Shown: positions 7,647-18,435, numbered from the stretch's first letter. The stretch: 52,539 bases of DNA from Mycoplasmoidaceae bacterium (GCA_024427125.1 JAKSVN010000004.1:1-52539); one strand, 5' to 3'. Translations and numbers: made by a program. The notes: generated by a model not told the origin, from the letters alone.

Positions 7647-8009
7647 ATGCAAAACCATCGTAAAAACTATAACCATGATAGAATTCAACAAACAATGTTA
7701 ATTATCATGTGCAATACATTAAGAGATGAAATTTATGATCCAGTAGTGAAACTAGCTACATTTACTGATCTTAAATTAACAAATGATTATTCTGAAGCAA
7801 GAATATTGGTAGATACATATGATCGAAAAAACATTGATCAAGTTGTAGAAGCCTTAACAAAAGCTAAAGGTGTATTTAAAACTGCTTTAGCAAATCAATT
7901 AGAAATAAGAAAAATTCCTGAATTATTCTTTGAAAAAGATGTTTCTATTGATCAATCATTAGAAATTGAGAAGTTAATTCATGATATTCATAAAAAAGAT
8001 AACAAATAA
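7647..8009 (+). CDS. rbfA: Ribosome-binding factor A
   Basis: 120 residues, the usual size. RbfA binds the 30S subunit and helps mature the 5' end of 16S rRNA. KH-type features are visible: the N-terminal helix HDRIQQTMLIIMCNTLRDEI, then TFTDLKLTNDYSEARILVD and the C-terminal QLEIRKIPELFFEKD, matching the R-x-x-P-E-L-x-F-x-x-D motif of the family. I chose the ATG at 7647 because AAAGGTGG lies 5 nt upstream; the GTG at 7638 is part of that site. Last of the conserved translation genes in this operon. Confidence 0.95.
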   Translation: MQNHRKNYNHDRIQQTMLIIMCNTLRDEIYDPVVKLATFTDLKLTNDYSEARILVDTYDRKNIDQVVEALTKAKGVFKTALANQLEIRKIPELFFEKDVSIDQSLEIEKLIHDIHKKDNK

Positions 8010-8037
8010 CATAAATAATAAATATAATTAAAAAACT

Positions 8038-8745
8038 ATGGATGACAAAAAAACAAATACAAATAATCCACAAAATCAAAAGGACCAACCTTTTGACTCT
8101 TTAACTAAGAAAGCTCAAGAACAATCAGCAGAATTTGGTGCTGCTGGTCATGATGATATTAATAAAAACTTGGGCTCTTTTGGTCCAACAAAAGTTGAGC
8201 CACAACAAAATCAAGCACCAGAAGTTAAACTTGATGTTGATGCTAAAGTAGTTGAAAAAGCTGCTCAAGAAAAGATTAATTTTGAAAGATTTAGTAAAAC
8301 TAAAAGAGCTGAAAAAGCAGCTAAGACTAAATTTGGTGAAAAAGTATCTATTATGCTTAGAACCAAGAAAGGCCTTGCTTTAACTTGAATAATTGAAATG
8401 TTAGTTATGGTAATTATTATTGCTATATCTGCAACATTCATTGGTATTCTATCTAAATATTCAGGTGTTAAAAAAGGTTGAGAAGGTCCATTTATTCTTG
8501 ATTCAGTTCAAAAGCCATTAAAAGTAGGTTTAGTGTTTGCTTGAATTAGCTTATTCCCTTGCTTAATTCCATTAATCTATTTAGTAACAACATGGTTTAT
8601 TGGAATTAATGAAGTTGCTAAATCTAGAATGTATCACTTTATGTTCTGAATTTGTGCTTTAGTAGCAATTGTATGTTTCATTGTTGCTATGGGATGTTTA
8701 GGAACTCCAATGTACTGACATAGTCATTACCCACCAAAAGTATAA
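8038..8745 (+). CDS. Membrane protein with polar N-terminal region
   Basis: 235 residues. The first 110 are hydrophilic, rich in Gln, Asn, Lys and Ala (QNQKDQPF, KRAEKAAKTK), followed by three to four helices (about 120-145, 165-195, 205-230). TATAAT at 8023-8028 lies only 9 nt before the ATG and there is no Shine-Dalgarno site, so the mRNA may be leaderless. It follows rbfA, where I recall uncharacterised membrane protein genes in M. genitalium. Function unknown. Confidence 0.75.
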
Positions 8746-8758
8746 ATTTATAATTTAT

Positions 8759-8789
8759 AAAAACTAGTATGAACTAGTTTTTATTTTTT
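8759..8789 (+). terminator. Terminator after 8038-8745
   Basis: Perfect stem AAAAACTAGT / ACTAGTTTTT with loop ATGA, followed by ATTTTTT. Confidence 0.85.
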
Positions 8790-8808
8790 ATCACTATAAT
8801 ATATAAAT

Positions 8809-10911
8809 ATGTCTCAAAAACAAATTAAGTCTAAAAAGAAAAATCGTTTTGTTCAATGATGATCAGATGTTGGTCATTGAATATCAAAGCGATCAGCATA
8901 CACCAAGAATAAAACAATTAATGCTTTAATATTTGCTTTAGCATTCTTTATTATTGGTGGAACAAACTATTGTTGAATGTTTGGTATCTTTGTTCCAACA
9001 TTCTTTATTCTTGACTTCTTCATGATCATTTTCTTCATTTCACCAATCTTCTTCTTTAAGAAGACCATGTTTGATAGAATTTATTTACCTATTGTTATAG
9101 TCTTCTTAACTGCAGGTTATGCAATGAATAACTTATTCTTTAGTTATTTTGGTGCACCATTCCCGCTTAAAGATTTAATTTGGGCATTAGAAAATGCTGA
9201 ACAAGTAGGTTTACACCCAGATAGTCTTAACTGATGAATTATTATTACTAACATCTTGTTAGCTCTTGTTTTCTCATTAGGTATTATTCTTTACAATGCC
9301 TTATGAAGATTCGAAGAATCTAGTGGTGAATTAAAATTAAGAAGACATAGAAAAGTTGCTTTTGCTTTAACTGCTATGTTTGGTAGCATTGCTTGCTTTG
9401 AAACATCACTACAAATATGATGTGCTGTTGAAAGAAAGCATAAAGTAAGGGATATAGATTATGTTAACTATTCACCTTACACACATTTTAAAGAATTAGG
9501 TTTAATGGGTTATTATATTCAAGAAGTTAGACAATTTATGGCTGATAAAGGCGAATCTGTCTCAACTATAAAGAACTATCTGACTAAAGGTACATATTTA
9601 AATGATGATTTTACTGGTTTATTGTCTAACGACACTGAAACCAATCTTCCAGCCAATGTTATGGTTGTTATGGTAGAAACAGGTGATAGTTTCATCTATG
9701 ATCCTGATACAACACCTAATTTAGATGAAATATTCACACACGGAATTTATTGTAATCAAAACTATTCATATAACCACACTAATGTCACTGATGCAATAGC
9801 TATAACAGGCAATTATCCACAAAAACATTTTGATGAATGAAGACAAACAAAAACACCATTTGGACTACCAACCATATTAGGAAATGATGATAATAACAAT
9901 TATCAAACATATTTTGCTCACGACTTAGCATCAGCAAACGATATTTATCATAGAATGGCTGGTATCAGAGGATTAGGATTTGATGAATGTTGATTTCACA
10001 AAGAAATCATACCTAGTGTTAGACCATGAAGATATGATAGATCTGACTTTACACAAGATAGTGTATTCATTGATGGTTTACTTAAAAAATTGGACGCATC
10101 TGTAGATAAGACTAAACCATTCTATATGCATTATTTAACTGTTCATATGCATATGGATCAAAAGAAAACAAAATGAAATAAAGATGTATTTGCTGCTGAA
10201 GAAGAAGCATATGGTGATACATTAAATGATCCAGCTAAGTGAGTAAATCCATTTAAACCCAAAACATCTAATAACAAAAGATGTAGATTATTTGCACTAA
10301 AATCTATGGACTTTGACACAGGTTTAGGAATGATAATGGATAAATTGTATGGAAGCAATGATCCATACTGAAACAATACATTATTAGTTGTGTGTGCTGA
10401 CCATTCATGGTATGAGAGAACAACAGGAAAACATCACTTTGGCCAAGCAGTTAGACACATATATGATAACAACAATATTAAATCATATTCATCAATATTG
10501 GGCTTTTATCATCCATTATTAAATCAAAAGTTCGAACAAATGTACCCAAGTCAAAATCATAAATTTAACAAACCAACATGACCAACAGTAGTTGTTCCAA
10601 CTATTCTAGATTTATTAGGTCAAAGATATAATCCAAGGATTTATTTAAATAAATCCATCTTTGATGGAGCATATGATAATAATGAATTATTCTATTCATT
10701 CTGAAATTATAGATTCATGAATGAAATGTTCACTAGTCTTGATCATTACAATATAACTAGCAAATTTGGTGGAGATAAAATACTTGCAAAAGAATTTAAA
10801 CAAAGATTAATAAATGCAAGATGACAATTAAGAATCATTGATTCAATCTATCATAAGAGATTATTTAATAAATATGATTATGAAGATTTCATGCCACCAG
10901 AAAATCCATAA
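8809..10911 (+). CDS. LtaS-like phosphoglycerol transferase (alkaline phosphatase/sulfatase fold)
   Basis: 700 residues with LtaS architecture: five predicted helices in the first 215 residues, then a large extracellular domain of the sulfatase superfamily. Metal and catalytic signatures are recognisable: MVVMVETGDSF with Glu290, HTNVTDAIA with Thr324 or Thr327 as candidate nucleophile (LtaS has Thr followed by Ser-Asp), and CADHSW with Asp531-His532 and further His in KHHFG. LtaS polymerises glycerophosphate from phosphatidylglycerol onto a glycolipid. A wall-less organism is not expected to make classic lipoteichoic acid, so the substrate may be a membrane glycolipid or surface polymer. TATAAT at 8795-8800 sits 8 nt before the ATG with no ribosome binding site. 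Many TGA-Trp codons. Confidence 0.8.
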
Positions 10912-10914
10912 ATA

Positions 10915-10944
10915 AAAAAACTAGGCATTCAAACCTAGTTTTTT
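10915..10944. terminator. Bidirectional terminator (LtaS-like gene / tRNA-Ser)
   Basis: Stem AAAAAACTAGG / CCTAGTTTTTT with an 8-nt loop, T tracts on both strands, between the convergent LtaS-like gene and tRNA-Ser. Confidence 0.9.
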
Positions 10945-10947
10945 AAA

Positions 10948-11037
10948 TGGCGGAAACGATGGGAGTCGAACCCATGCACCGGAAACCCGATCTAACACCT
11001 TAGCAGGGTGTCCTCTTAACCACTTGAGTACGTTTCC
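10948..11037 (-). tRNA. tRNA-Ser (GCT)
   Basis: 90 nt with encoded CCA. Acceptor GGAAACG pairs with CGTTTCC, the anticodon loop CTGCTAA gives GCT, the variable arm is long (class II), and the T loop is TTCGACT. Reads AGC/AGT. Confidence 0.97.
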
Positions 11038-11065
11038 AATAATAAGTATTTATTATTTTATCTTA

Positions 11066-11773
11066 TTAACTTAATCTTTCTTTAATCTTTTGAACCACCA
11101 TAGGTGTTCTAGCATTTGTTAATGGATGGTAGTGATCAAAGAAGATATCTACCAATATATTGGCAATTTGCATACTATCAGTTGGTAGAGTCATATGCTC
11201 TGGTCCATGCATGAAACTAATTGTTCCAGTTGTTTCTGATACAACAAATGCTAATGCATCAGTTCTTTCAGCAATACCAAACGCAGCTCTATGTCTTGCA
11301 CCATATCTTACTGGTAGTAATCTTTTACTTACTGGTAAATAACTTGATAAACCAGTAATACGTAGATTTCTTAAAATCATAGCACCGTCATGTAAGGCAG
11401 ATTCATGGTTATAGAAGATAGAATAAACAAATTCAGGGAAGAATGGACTATCAACTTTGTTACCTAATTGAACATATCTCTCTAAGTTATCTTTATTTTC
11501 AACAACTATTAAAGCACCAACTTTATTGCTACTTAGTCTTGCTAATGCAGTAGCAAAATTAGTAATGAACATGGATATTTCATCGACATTAACTATTTTT
11601 TTCTTTTTATCTTTAAAAATTTGTGATTGTTTAGCTTTTTTACGTTTAATACTATAACGTGCAACTCTAACAAAATAATAGATAACGGCTAGGTTAATTC
11701 AAATGATAATGATAATAAGTAGAACCATGCAGGTTCATAGTACTTCATTTGTTCATTTTTCAGAATGTAGCAT
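11066..11773 (-). CDS. cdaM: Diadenylate cyclase (c-di-AMP synthase), CdaM type
   Basis: 235 residues. Makes c-di-AMP from two ATP; in mollicutes this dinucleotide controls potassium uptake. One N-terminal helix (about 15-38) is followed by a basic linker and the DAC domain with GALIVVE, LHDGAMIL (the DGA motif) and GARHRAA (the RHR motif). A single helix rather than three is what separates mycoplasmal CdaM from CdaA. The start at 11773 is needed to include the helix; two TGA-Trp codons lie in it. It is divergent from tilS across a palindromic spacer. Confidence 0.93.
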
Positions 11774-11786
11774 AGTCTAATTATAT

Positions 11787-11811
11787 TTATTAACATTTAA
11801 AATGTTAATAA
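11787..11811. repeat. Perfect 11-bp palindrome between cdaM and tilS
   Basis: TTATTAACATT (11787-11797) and AATGTTAATAA (11801-11811) with a 3-bp centre. TTAATA at 11805-11810 is also a usable -35 box for the tilS promoter (TATAAT at 11828-11833, 17-bp spacer). Confidence 0.65.
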
Positions 11812-11839
11812 ATTAGTATGCAATATTTATAATATGGTT

Positions 11840-12724
11840 ATGCAATTAAATAAGAAATGCTACATTGCTGCTGTATCTGGTGGTCCAGATTCAATGGCTT
11901 TATTAGATAAATATCACAATGTTATTATTGGTGTTTGTCATGTAAACTATCACAAGAGAAGCGATAGCAATTTTGATACAAAAATAGTATCTGATTATTG
12001 CAAAAAACACAAGATTAAATTAGCTATCTGTGATGTAGACAAAAAGGTATATAAAGATACAAAGAATTTTCAAAATTTTGCCAGACAAATTAGATACCAA
12101 TTCTTTGTTCAATGTGGTAAAGATTTTAAGTGTAATAATATGCTAATTGCTCACAATTTAAACGATTTTTTAGAGACTGCGATTATGCAAGAAAATCGCA
12201 ACAGTTTAAATTTCTTTTATGGAATTAAATCAACAAATAAATTTGAGTCATTAAATATTTACAGACCACTAATTAATGAATTTAAAAATGATTTAGAAAA
12301 ATATTGTCAAAAGCATGGAATTAGCTATGCTATTGATTCATCTAATGCATTAGATATTTATGAAAGAAACAGAATTAGAAAACAATTATCTAAGTTGACT
12401 AGAACTGAATTATTAAAACTTTATACAAAATTTGTTGCAAGAAACAAGAAACAAGAAAAAATTGAAAAACAAGTGCTTTCATATCTAAAACAATGATCAA
12501 AAACAGGTTTTTCAGTTCAATATTTTAAAACAGTAAAATCTAACTTACAAAATAGTCTAATTTATGTGTATTTAAAAAATAGTATGATTATTAACATTAA
12601 CTATAATAAAATTAAGTTAGTTAGAGACTATATAGTCTCTAAAAAGTCTAATAATAGCTTAAGATTAGCAGACAATATTAGATTAGTTAAGAAAAATTCT
12701 AAAGTAAAAATTGTAAGGAGTTAA
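11840..12724 (+). CDS. tilS: tRNA(Ile)-lysidine synthetase
   Basis: 294 residues. Converts C34 of tRNA-Ile(CAU) to lysidine so that it reads AUA. The PP-loop SGGPDS (13-18) is present, as are the HNLNDFLET and GIK regions. It is shorter than the E. coli enzyme and close to the compact mollicute form. The ATG at 11840 is preferred: TATAAT at 11828-11833 would start transcription about here, giving a leaderless mRNA; an in-frame ATG at 11834 would lie at or before the transcription start. The stop is directly followed by hprK, whose AAGGAG site lies inside the tilS end. Confidence 0.93.
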
Positions 12725-12726
12725 TC

Positions 12727-13680
12727 ATGCCTAAAAAAATAACAGTTAAAGAACTATTAAACAACTTTGATGTTAATGTTGTTAATAAAGGAAGACCAAG
12801 TAGTAGATACATTACTTCTTCTGGTGTAGCCAGAATAGGTATTGAATTATCTACCAACATTAAACCTGCTTACAAGAAACAAACTAATATTGTTTGCTTT
12901 GGAACTTCTGAACTTAACTATTTTAAACAATGTTCTATGTTTGAACTAAGAAGAATGGCAAGAAGAGTTAAAAAACTTAACCCTCCTATTATTATTCTTA
13001 ACTCTGCTTTTAAAGCAGATGATGTTAAAACAATATTAAAAGCTTTTGGCAGAACAGACATTACTATAGCATCTGTAAAGATGTCTTCTGAAGATATTTA
13101 CTTTGAATTATCTCCATGAGTTGCAAAGAAAATTGCACCTAGTTCAATTGTTCATGGAACATTAATGTCTATTTACGGTATTGGTGTTTTAATTACTGGT
13201 GATTCAGGTACAGGAAAATCTGAAGCAGCAATGGAATTATTAAAACAAGGAAGAATGTTTGTTGGTGATGATGCTATAGAAGTTTATAATTTTGGACAAG
13301 CAATCTATGGACGTCCATCTGATATAGCTAAACAATTTATGGAAGTAAGAGGTTTAGGTATATTAGATGTTAGTAGAATGTTTGGTTGACAAAAAACATT
13401 AGAAGAAACACAAATTCATATGATTGTTCACTTAGTGAACCCTGAATTAGGTAAAAAGAAATTAAATGATTTTGAAAGATTAGGTACTGAGCAAGCTAAA
13501 GAAAAGATCCGTGGTGTTTATTTACCTAAATATTTTATTCCTGTTACAGCAGGTAGACCAACAGCTAGTTTAATTGAGTCAGCTGTAGTTGATTTTAAAC
13601 TAAAGAAATCAGGATACAACTCTGCTGAAACTTATCTAGAAAATTATGACAAGGTAATTACTAAAGGAGCAAGAAGATAG
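12727..13680 (+). CDS. hprK: HPr kinase/phosphorylase
   Basis: 317 residues. Phosphorylates and dephosphorylates Ser46 of HPr, linking carbon supply to the phosphotransferase system. The P-loop GDSGTGKS (158-165) and the HprK signature region EVRGLGILDV are intact, followed by the C-terminal TAGRP segment. Full length for the family. An AAGGAG site within tilS sets the ATG. It overlaps the proposed GTG start of lgt by one base. Confidence 0.97.
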
Positions 13681-14717
13681 TGATTGGTAGATTAGTGAGA
13701 GAAATGCCACCAGCGCCTGTTTTGCCAACAGACTTTGATGTAGCATTTGGCAATATTAAATGATATGCAATCTTTATCATGATTGGATTTATTGTTGCTA
13801 TAGTTGCATCATGTCTAAAAATGTGAAAGAGATATAAAATATCTACTGAACCATTTTATTGATTTATTTTAATTGGTGTGCCATTAGCAATAGTCGGAGC
13901 AAATTTTGGATCGTGTGTTCTTGACAACGGGTTGCCATCAGGACAAAATCCAGGGAAACCATGATCTGAATTTTTTTCATCATTTGGTAGTGGACTAGCC
14001 ATAGAGTGAGGAATTATCTTTGTTGTTATAGCTGGTGCTATATATTTTCCACTAGTTCTTAAATTACCTAAATATCGAGTTAAAGACGAATTCAATTTAG
14101 ATCATCAAGTTAAAAAAATTAGCTTTTGAATGTATGCTGATGCTATCATTCCATGTATCTTAATAGCACAATTTATTGGAAGATGGGGTAATTATTTTAA
14201 TGGTGAAGTATTTGGTGGTAATATAACTGATGAACATTTCGCATGATGACTATATCATAATTTGCCAAATATGTATCAGGATGGGAATTGAAAACAACCA
14301 TTATTCTTGTGGGAAGGCATTGGTAATGCTGTAATGTTTTTTGTTCTTTATTTTGGTGTTGAATTTATTAGACAAAGGAAAGCGGGAGATATGGCTGCCG
14401 CATACTTTGTATGATATGGAGCATTTAGATTAGGATTAGAACCCCTAAGAGATCAAACATATTTCTCTGTAGTGACTATTGTTGTTTCTGCATTGTTTGT
14501 GGCATTCGGTGTTATCTTTATCTTGTTAAACCACTTAGTTATAGCTAAAGTAAGAGATAAAAAGATATGACATACTTTATTTAAGTATGGACCTAAAGAA
14601 GTATTTAGTATGATTGATTGTGGTTGACATACTGAAAAGAATATTAAATATAAAGATAGACAATATGCGGATTGTGTAAGACAACCACATGAAATGATAT
14701 ATTTTGGAGCTTGATAG
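13680..14717 (+). CDS. lgt: Prolipoprotein diacylglyceryl transferase
   Basis: 345 residues. Transfers diacylglycerol from phosphatidylglycerol to the lipobox Cys, the first step in maturing the many lipoproteins in this window. Polytopic membrane protein with the Lgt signature IGRWGNYFNGEVFGG and the C-terminal GAFRLGLEPLRD. I chose the GTG at 13680, overlapping the hprK stop, because GGAG lies about 9 nt upstream; an ATG at 13704 is possible. It has many TGA-Trp codons; the last codon before the stop TAG is one. A soluble C-terminal extension of about 45 residues follows the last helix. Confidence 0.95.
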
Positions 14718-14720
14718 ATT

Positions 14721-15578
14721 ATGGGATTAGAAGTAGAAGTAGTTGGTGAAACTAATAAATTTGATGTTATTTGTATAGGAGGAGGAATAGCTGGTATGAC
14801 AGCTAGTACTCTTGTTACACAAGCTGGATTAAAATCTTGTTTTCTAGAGAAAGATGTTCCAGGTGGAAAACTAATGCATATTGATACTATTCATAATTTT
14901 TCTCAACCAGGAATATCTGGTAAAGATTTAGGATTATCAGTATTTAAACAAGCAACTGAAGAAGTAAAGACAAATTATGTTTATGGTGATGTTCAATCTA
15001 TTAAACCAAAGAATGGTTTGTTTTATTTGTTCACAGCTGATGGACAAACATGAGAAGCTAAAGCAATAATCATTGCCACAGGTTCAGGAATAAAGAAATT
15101 AAATGTTGATGGTGAAGACAAATATTTTAATCATGGTTTAAGCTATTGTGTAATGTGTGATGCTGTTATTGCAAAAGGTAAAACTGCAGCACTTATTGGG
15201 CAAACACACAACCTAGAACATTTAAAGAAGTTTGCTAGTAAGGTTGATGTATATCAATCTTCTGATATCAAATCAATTGAAGGAGATGGATCAAAAGTTA
15301 CAGGATTATTAAAAAATGATGGTTCTAAAGCAAATTATGATTTTATCTTTGTTGAAAATGGATATGAATCTAATTTAGACTTTTTACCTTCTGACATTGA
15401 ACTAGATGATAAGAAGCAATTAATTGTTGATGGTAAAATGGCAAGTCCATACTTTGAAGGAGTATTTGGTTGTGGAGACTGTATTAATAATGATACTAAG
15501 ATGATACAACCTGCTATGCAACAAGCAGCTATAGCTGCAGAATCAGCAATAAAATATATAAAATCTAAAAATTGATAA
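14721..15578 (+). CDS. trxB: Thioredoxin reductase-like flavoprotein lacking NADPH motifs
   Basis: 285 residues, about 25-30 shorter than usual TrxB. The FAD-binding part is intact: GGGIAG (20-25), ATGSG, and GVFGCGD near the C-terminus. The redox pair C143-V-M-C146 is present. The NADPH domain is reduced: where GGGDSAxEE is expected there is IGQTHNLEH (about 159-167), and the HRRxxxRA motif that holds the NADPH phosphate is absent (VYQSSDIKSIEG instead). The missing length falls here. It may use another electron donor or a weak NADPH site. The start follows the lgt stop by 3 bp; the stop is a TAA after a terminal TGA-Trp and overlaps whiA as TAATG. Confidence 0.85.
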
Positions 15579-16498
15579 TGAAAAAACAAACATTTAGTGA
15601 ACAAGTAAAAAGAGAAATATGTAGTCTTATATTTGAAGACCACTGCTTAAAAGCATTGCTTTCATCTTTTATTACTAATAAACTAACTGTTGTTTTAAAA
15701 GCTAATGAATATACTTGAAGATTAACTAGTCAGTTTCCTTTTATTATTGAATTCATTGCTAATGCATTTAAAAATCTATATGATGTAAAGATTACAACTA
15801 AGATAGCGAAAGATGCAACAAACATTAATGGTCAAACAAACTATATTGATGTTGTAGGAAACTTTGAACAAATTGAAAGTGATTTAGGATTAAATGATAA
15901 ATATAGTAATAATGTTTGTCCATTAGAATGCTGCAAAAGAGCTTACATAGCTGGAGCGTTCTTAGCTGGGGGATCTATAAACTCATTAGAATCTAAATCT
16001 TATCACTTAGAAATAAGAAGTAGTGATTGAGAATATTTATTCTCTCAACAAAAGATGCTAATTAGTTTTGGCATTTATCCTGTTTTAACAAAACATTCAA
16101 AAAAACAATTTATTCTTTATTTAAAGAAAGTAAATCAAATTTCTGATTTTCTTAAATTGGTTGGTGCGGGAAATTGTATGCTGGCATTTGAAGATATGAA
16201 AATATCTAAGGATGCCAACATGTCAGTTACAAGATGAAACAATCTAGATATTAGTAATATTAACAAGTCTACTGTAAGTGGTGTTAAACAAGTTGAGAAG
16301 ATTAAAAAGTTAATGAAATCTTCTTTATGAAATAAACAAACTAAAAAGTTTAAAGCTTTTTGTGAACTAAGATTATCTCATCCATCTAGTTCATTATCTG
16401 AATTAGTAAGATTAATGAAAGAAACACATAATATTAAAATAACTAAACCAGGATTAAATCATTTAGTTAGAAAATTAGATAAATTAAGTAAGGAGTAA
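15578..16498 (+). CDS. whiA: DNA-binding protein WhiA
   Basis: 306 residues. WhiA combines a LAGLIDADG-like domain that has lost nuclease activity with a C-terminal helix-turn-helix; in mollicutes it has been linked to control of ribosomal protein genes. Visible are the N-terminal FSEQVKREI, the central AYIAGAFLAGGSI (LAGLIDADG-type helix) and the C-terminal LSHPSSSLSELVRLM...GLNHLVRKL helix-turn-helix. It overlaps trxB by one base. Its last codons carry the AAGGAG site for the next gene. Confidence 0.95.
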
Positions 16499-16500
16499 TT

Positions 16501-16746
16501 ATGAAATACACATTTACACCAAAAGGTGTTTGTTCTCAAAAATTTGAATTAGATGTTGAAAACAACATTATTAAAAAATTAGTAATAACAGGTGGTTGCC
16601 CTGGCAATACTATGGCAGTTTGTAAACTAGTAGAAGGTCAAACACTTGATTGGGCTATAGAAAGATTAAAAGGAATTGATTGTAGAGGAAGAGGAACTAG
16701 TTGTGCTGATCAAGTTGCACAATTCTTTGAATCAATTAAAAAATAA
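16501..16746 (+). CDS. TSCPD domain protein
   Basis: 81 residues, a complete stand-alone TSCPD domain (the family describes small proteins and C-terminal domains of class II ribonucleotide reductases). Hallmarks: a TGGCPGN motif and the C-terminal CRGRGTSCADQ. The four cysteines suggest metal binding. Function of the free-standing form is not known. AAGGAG lies 5 nt before the ATG. It overlaps the next start by one base (TAATG). Confidence 0.9.
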   Translation: MKYTFTPKGVCSQKFELDVENNIIKKLVITGGCPGNTMAVCKLVEGQTLDWAIERLKGIDCRGRGTSCADQVAQFFESIKK

Positions 16747-17273
16747 TGTTAATAGTTAAAGTATTTAATGTTCCAAGTAAATTACCTAAGTGTAAATTAC
16801 CTAAACACATATTAAAACACTGTAATCAATATAAAGATACTTACACAAGACAAGCAAGTACATATGCTTGACAGTCGCTGTCAAAATATATAGATGTCAA
16901 TAAAGTTAAATTTACCAAAAACGGTAAACCATATTTAGTTGGTAACAAAAAATACTTTAGTTTATCACACAGTTTTAATAAAGTAGCAATAGCTATTTAC
17001 AATCAACCTATAGGAATAGATATAGAGAGAGTTATTCCTTTTGGCATAGTTTCTCCATTAGCTTCTAGATTGTTAAAAGGCAAGGAGTTAAAAGATTATC
17101 ATAATGCTAAAAATCAATCATTGTGATTTACTAAATATTGAACCAAGTATGAGGCATACAACAAATTATTGGGTGATAGATTAAGCTTTGAAACTTTTAA
17201 ACAAAAAATAATAAAAAATACTAAAACTAAGTGTTTATACAAAAATTCATTTGTTTTGACTTATGTTAGTTAA
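16746..17273 (+). CDS. 4'-phosphopantetheinyl transferase, Sfp type
   Basis: 175 residues. Attaches phosphopantetheine from CoA to a carrier protein Ser, probably the acyl carrier protein. Motifs: FSLSHSFNKVAIAI, then GIDIERV (Mg-binding Asp and Glu), and FTKYWTKYEAYNKL, the W-x-x-K-E-A type motif with Tyr replacing Lys. It belongs to the Sfp type rather than the short AcpS type. It starts inside the TAATG of the TSCPD gene and ends the operon at the terminator at 17287. Confidence 0.88.
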
Positions 17274-17286
17274 TAAATTTATAAAA

Positions 17287-17312
17287 TAAAAGAAAGACTA
17301 TGTCTTCTTTTA
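17287..17312 (+). terminator. Terminator of the tilS-to-PPTase operon
   Basis: Stem AAAAGAAAGAC / GTCTTCTTTT with a one-base bulge and loop TAT. Confidence 0.75.
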
Positions 17313-17378
17313 TGCTGATTTATCTATTTTTTCAATAAATATTTTACATATAATATAGTGCAGAAAGGTAAAATTAAA

Positions 17379-17888
17379 ATGAAAAATAATAAAACACTAC
17401 GTCAAATACTAACAGCTGTTATTATTGCAGCAGCTATTGGTGTAATTGTTATGACAGTTAAATTCTGTTTTGTTAATGAAACAGTACTTGATAGTCCGAC
17501 ATTGTATACTTCAATTACATGAATGTGAAAAGTAACACAAGATTTTACTTTAGTTATCAATTGAGGATTAGCAGGCTACTACCTAACATTACTAATTATT
17601 ATGTTATTAGCAGTTGTAGCTAAAATGGTTTTTGTTGGTATTCCAACTTTCAAACAAACAAAGAATGCTGCTCCAATGGTAATTGATGCACTTGCTATTG
17701 TTTGTGCCATCATTGCTATTGCAGGATTATTCTTACCAACAGCTTTCTCAGCTAAAAACGCAGAAAAGGGAGCAACATACGTTCTAAATATGGTAAGAGC
17801 TGCTTTAGCTCTACTAAACATTGGCGCTCCAATGGTTTTAGCTGGAACTGTTGTTAATAGTGTTATTGCTTTTAAAGAAAGCAAATAA
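17379..17888 (+). CDS. Four-helix membrane protein
   Basis: 169 residues with four predicted helices (about 9-31, 65-86, 100-120, 138-160) and short loops; no family recognised. An AGAAAGG site precedes the ATG and TATAAT lies near 17350. Its own terminator follows at 17908. The size, layout and position next to the gene at 17966 suggest the two may be distant relatives. Two or three TGA-Trp codons in the first loop. Confidence 0.8.
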
Positions 17889-17907
17889 TTAATAAACTAT
17901 ATATAAG

Positions 17908-17932
17908 AAAGAAGGGTTTCCCTTCTTTTTTA
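17908..17932 (+). terminator. Terminator after 17379-17888
   Basis: Perfect stem AAAGAAGGG / CCCTTCTTT, loop TTT, then a T tract. Confidence 0.9.
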
Positions 17933-17965
17933 TTTGTATAATCTATAAATAAAGGGGAAACAATT

Positions 17966-18433
17966 ATGCAAAACATCCAAACAAAAACACTTAATACTAG
18001 AGGATTAAGTTCTATATTAACAATATGTATGATGGTATCATTACTAGTATCATTTGTATTAGGAACAATTGGTGCTAGATCTATGATTAAATCAGCAGGT
18101 GCAGACGGTGTTAAACTTGATTGAGCGATTTGTGCACCATACTTAGTATTTATGATCATTGCTTTCTTTGCTGCAATCATTAAATTCTTTTTATGTACTA
18201 TGCCATTTAAAAAAGAATATCCTAGCAAAGATACAGTTAAGATTCAATTTTGAATGGAAATATTAGGATTGGTAGTGTTACTATTAGGCTGTATTTCACT
18301 AGCATTTACTCAAGTAGACACTACACATGATTTTACAGATGCTCAAATAGTAGCAGGACCAATGATTGTGTCAACATTAGCATTTGCTATTAATGGAGCT
18401 GTTGCCGGTTTAACATACCATAATTACAAATAA
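17966..18433 (+). CDS. Four-helix membrane protein
   Basis: 155 residues, four predicted helices (about 14-36, 52-75, 95-115, 125-148) and a short polar N-terminus. AAAGGGGAAA is a strong ribosome binding site. Bounded by terminators on both sides, so it is probably transcribed alone. No family recognised; similar in size and topology to its upstream neighbour. Confidence 0.8.
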
Positions 18434-18435
18434 GT

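Noticed and set aside
4140..8745. Apparent frame breaks at internal TGA codons
   Set aside because: TGA falls at Trp positions in nusA, infB and neighbours and recurs across the window, so the code is reassigned and these are not stops or selenocysteine sites.
15282..15288. GGAGATG, the exact complement of the tmRNA CATCTCC acceptor strand
   Set aside because: It lies in the reading frame of the trxB-like gene with no D-arm, PK1 or tag frame after it, so it is not the missing tmRNA 5' piece.
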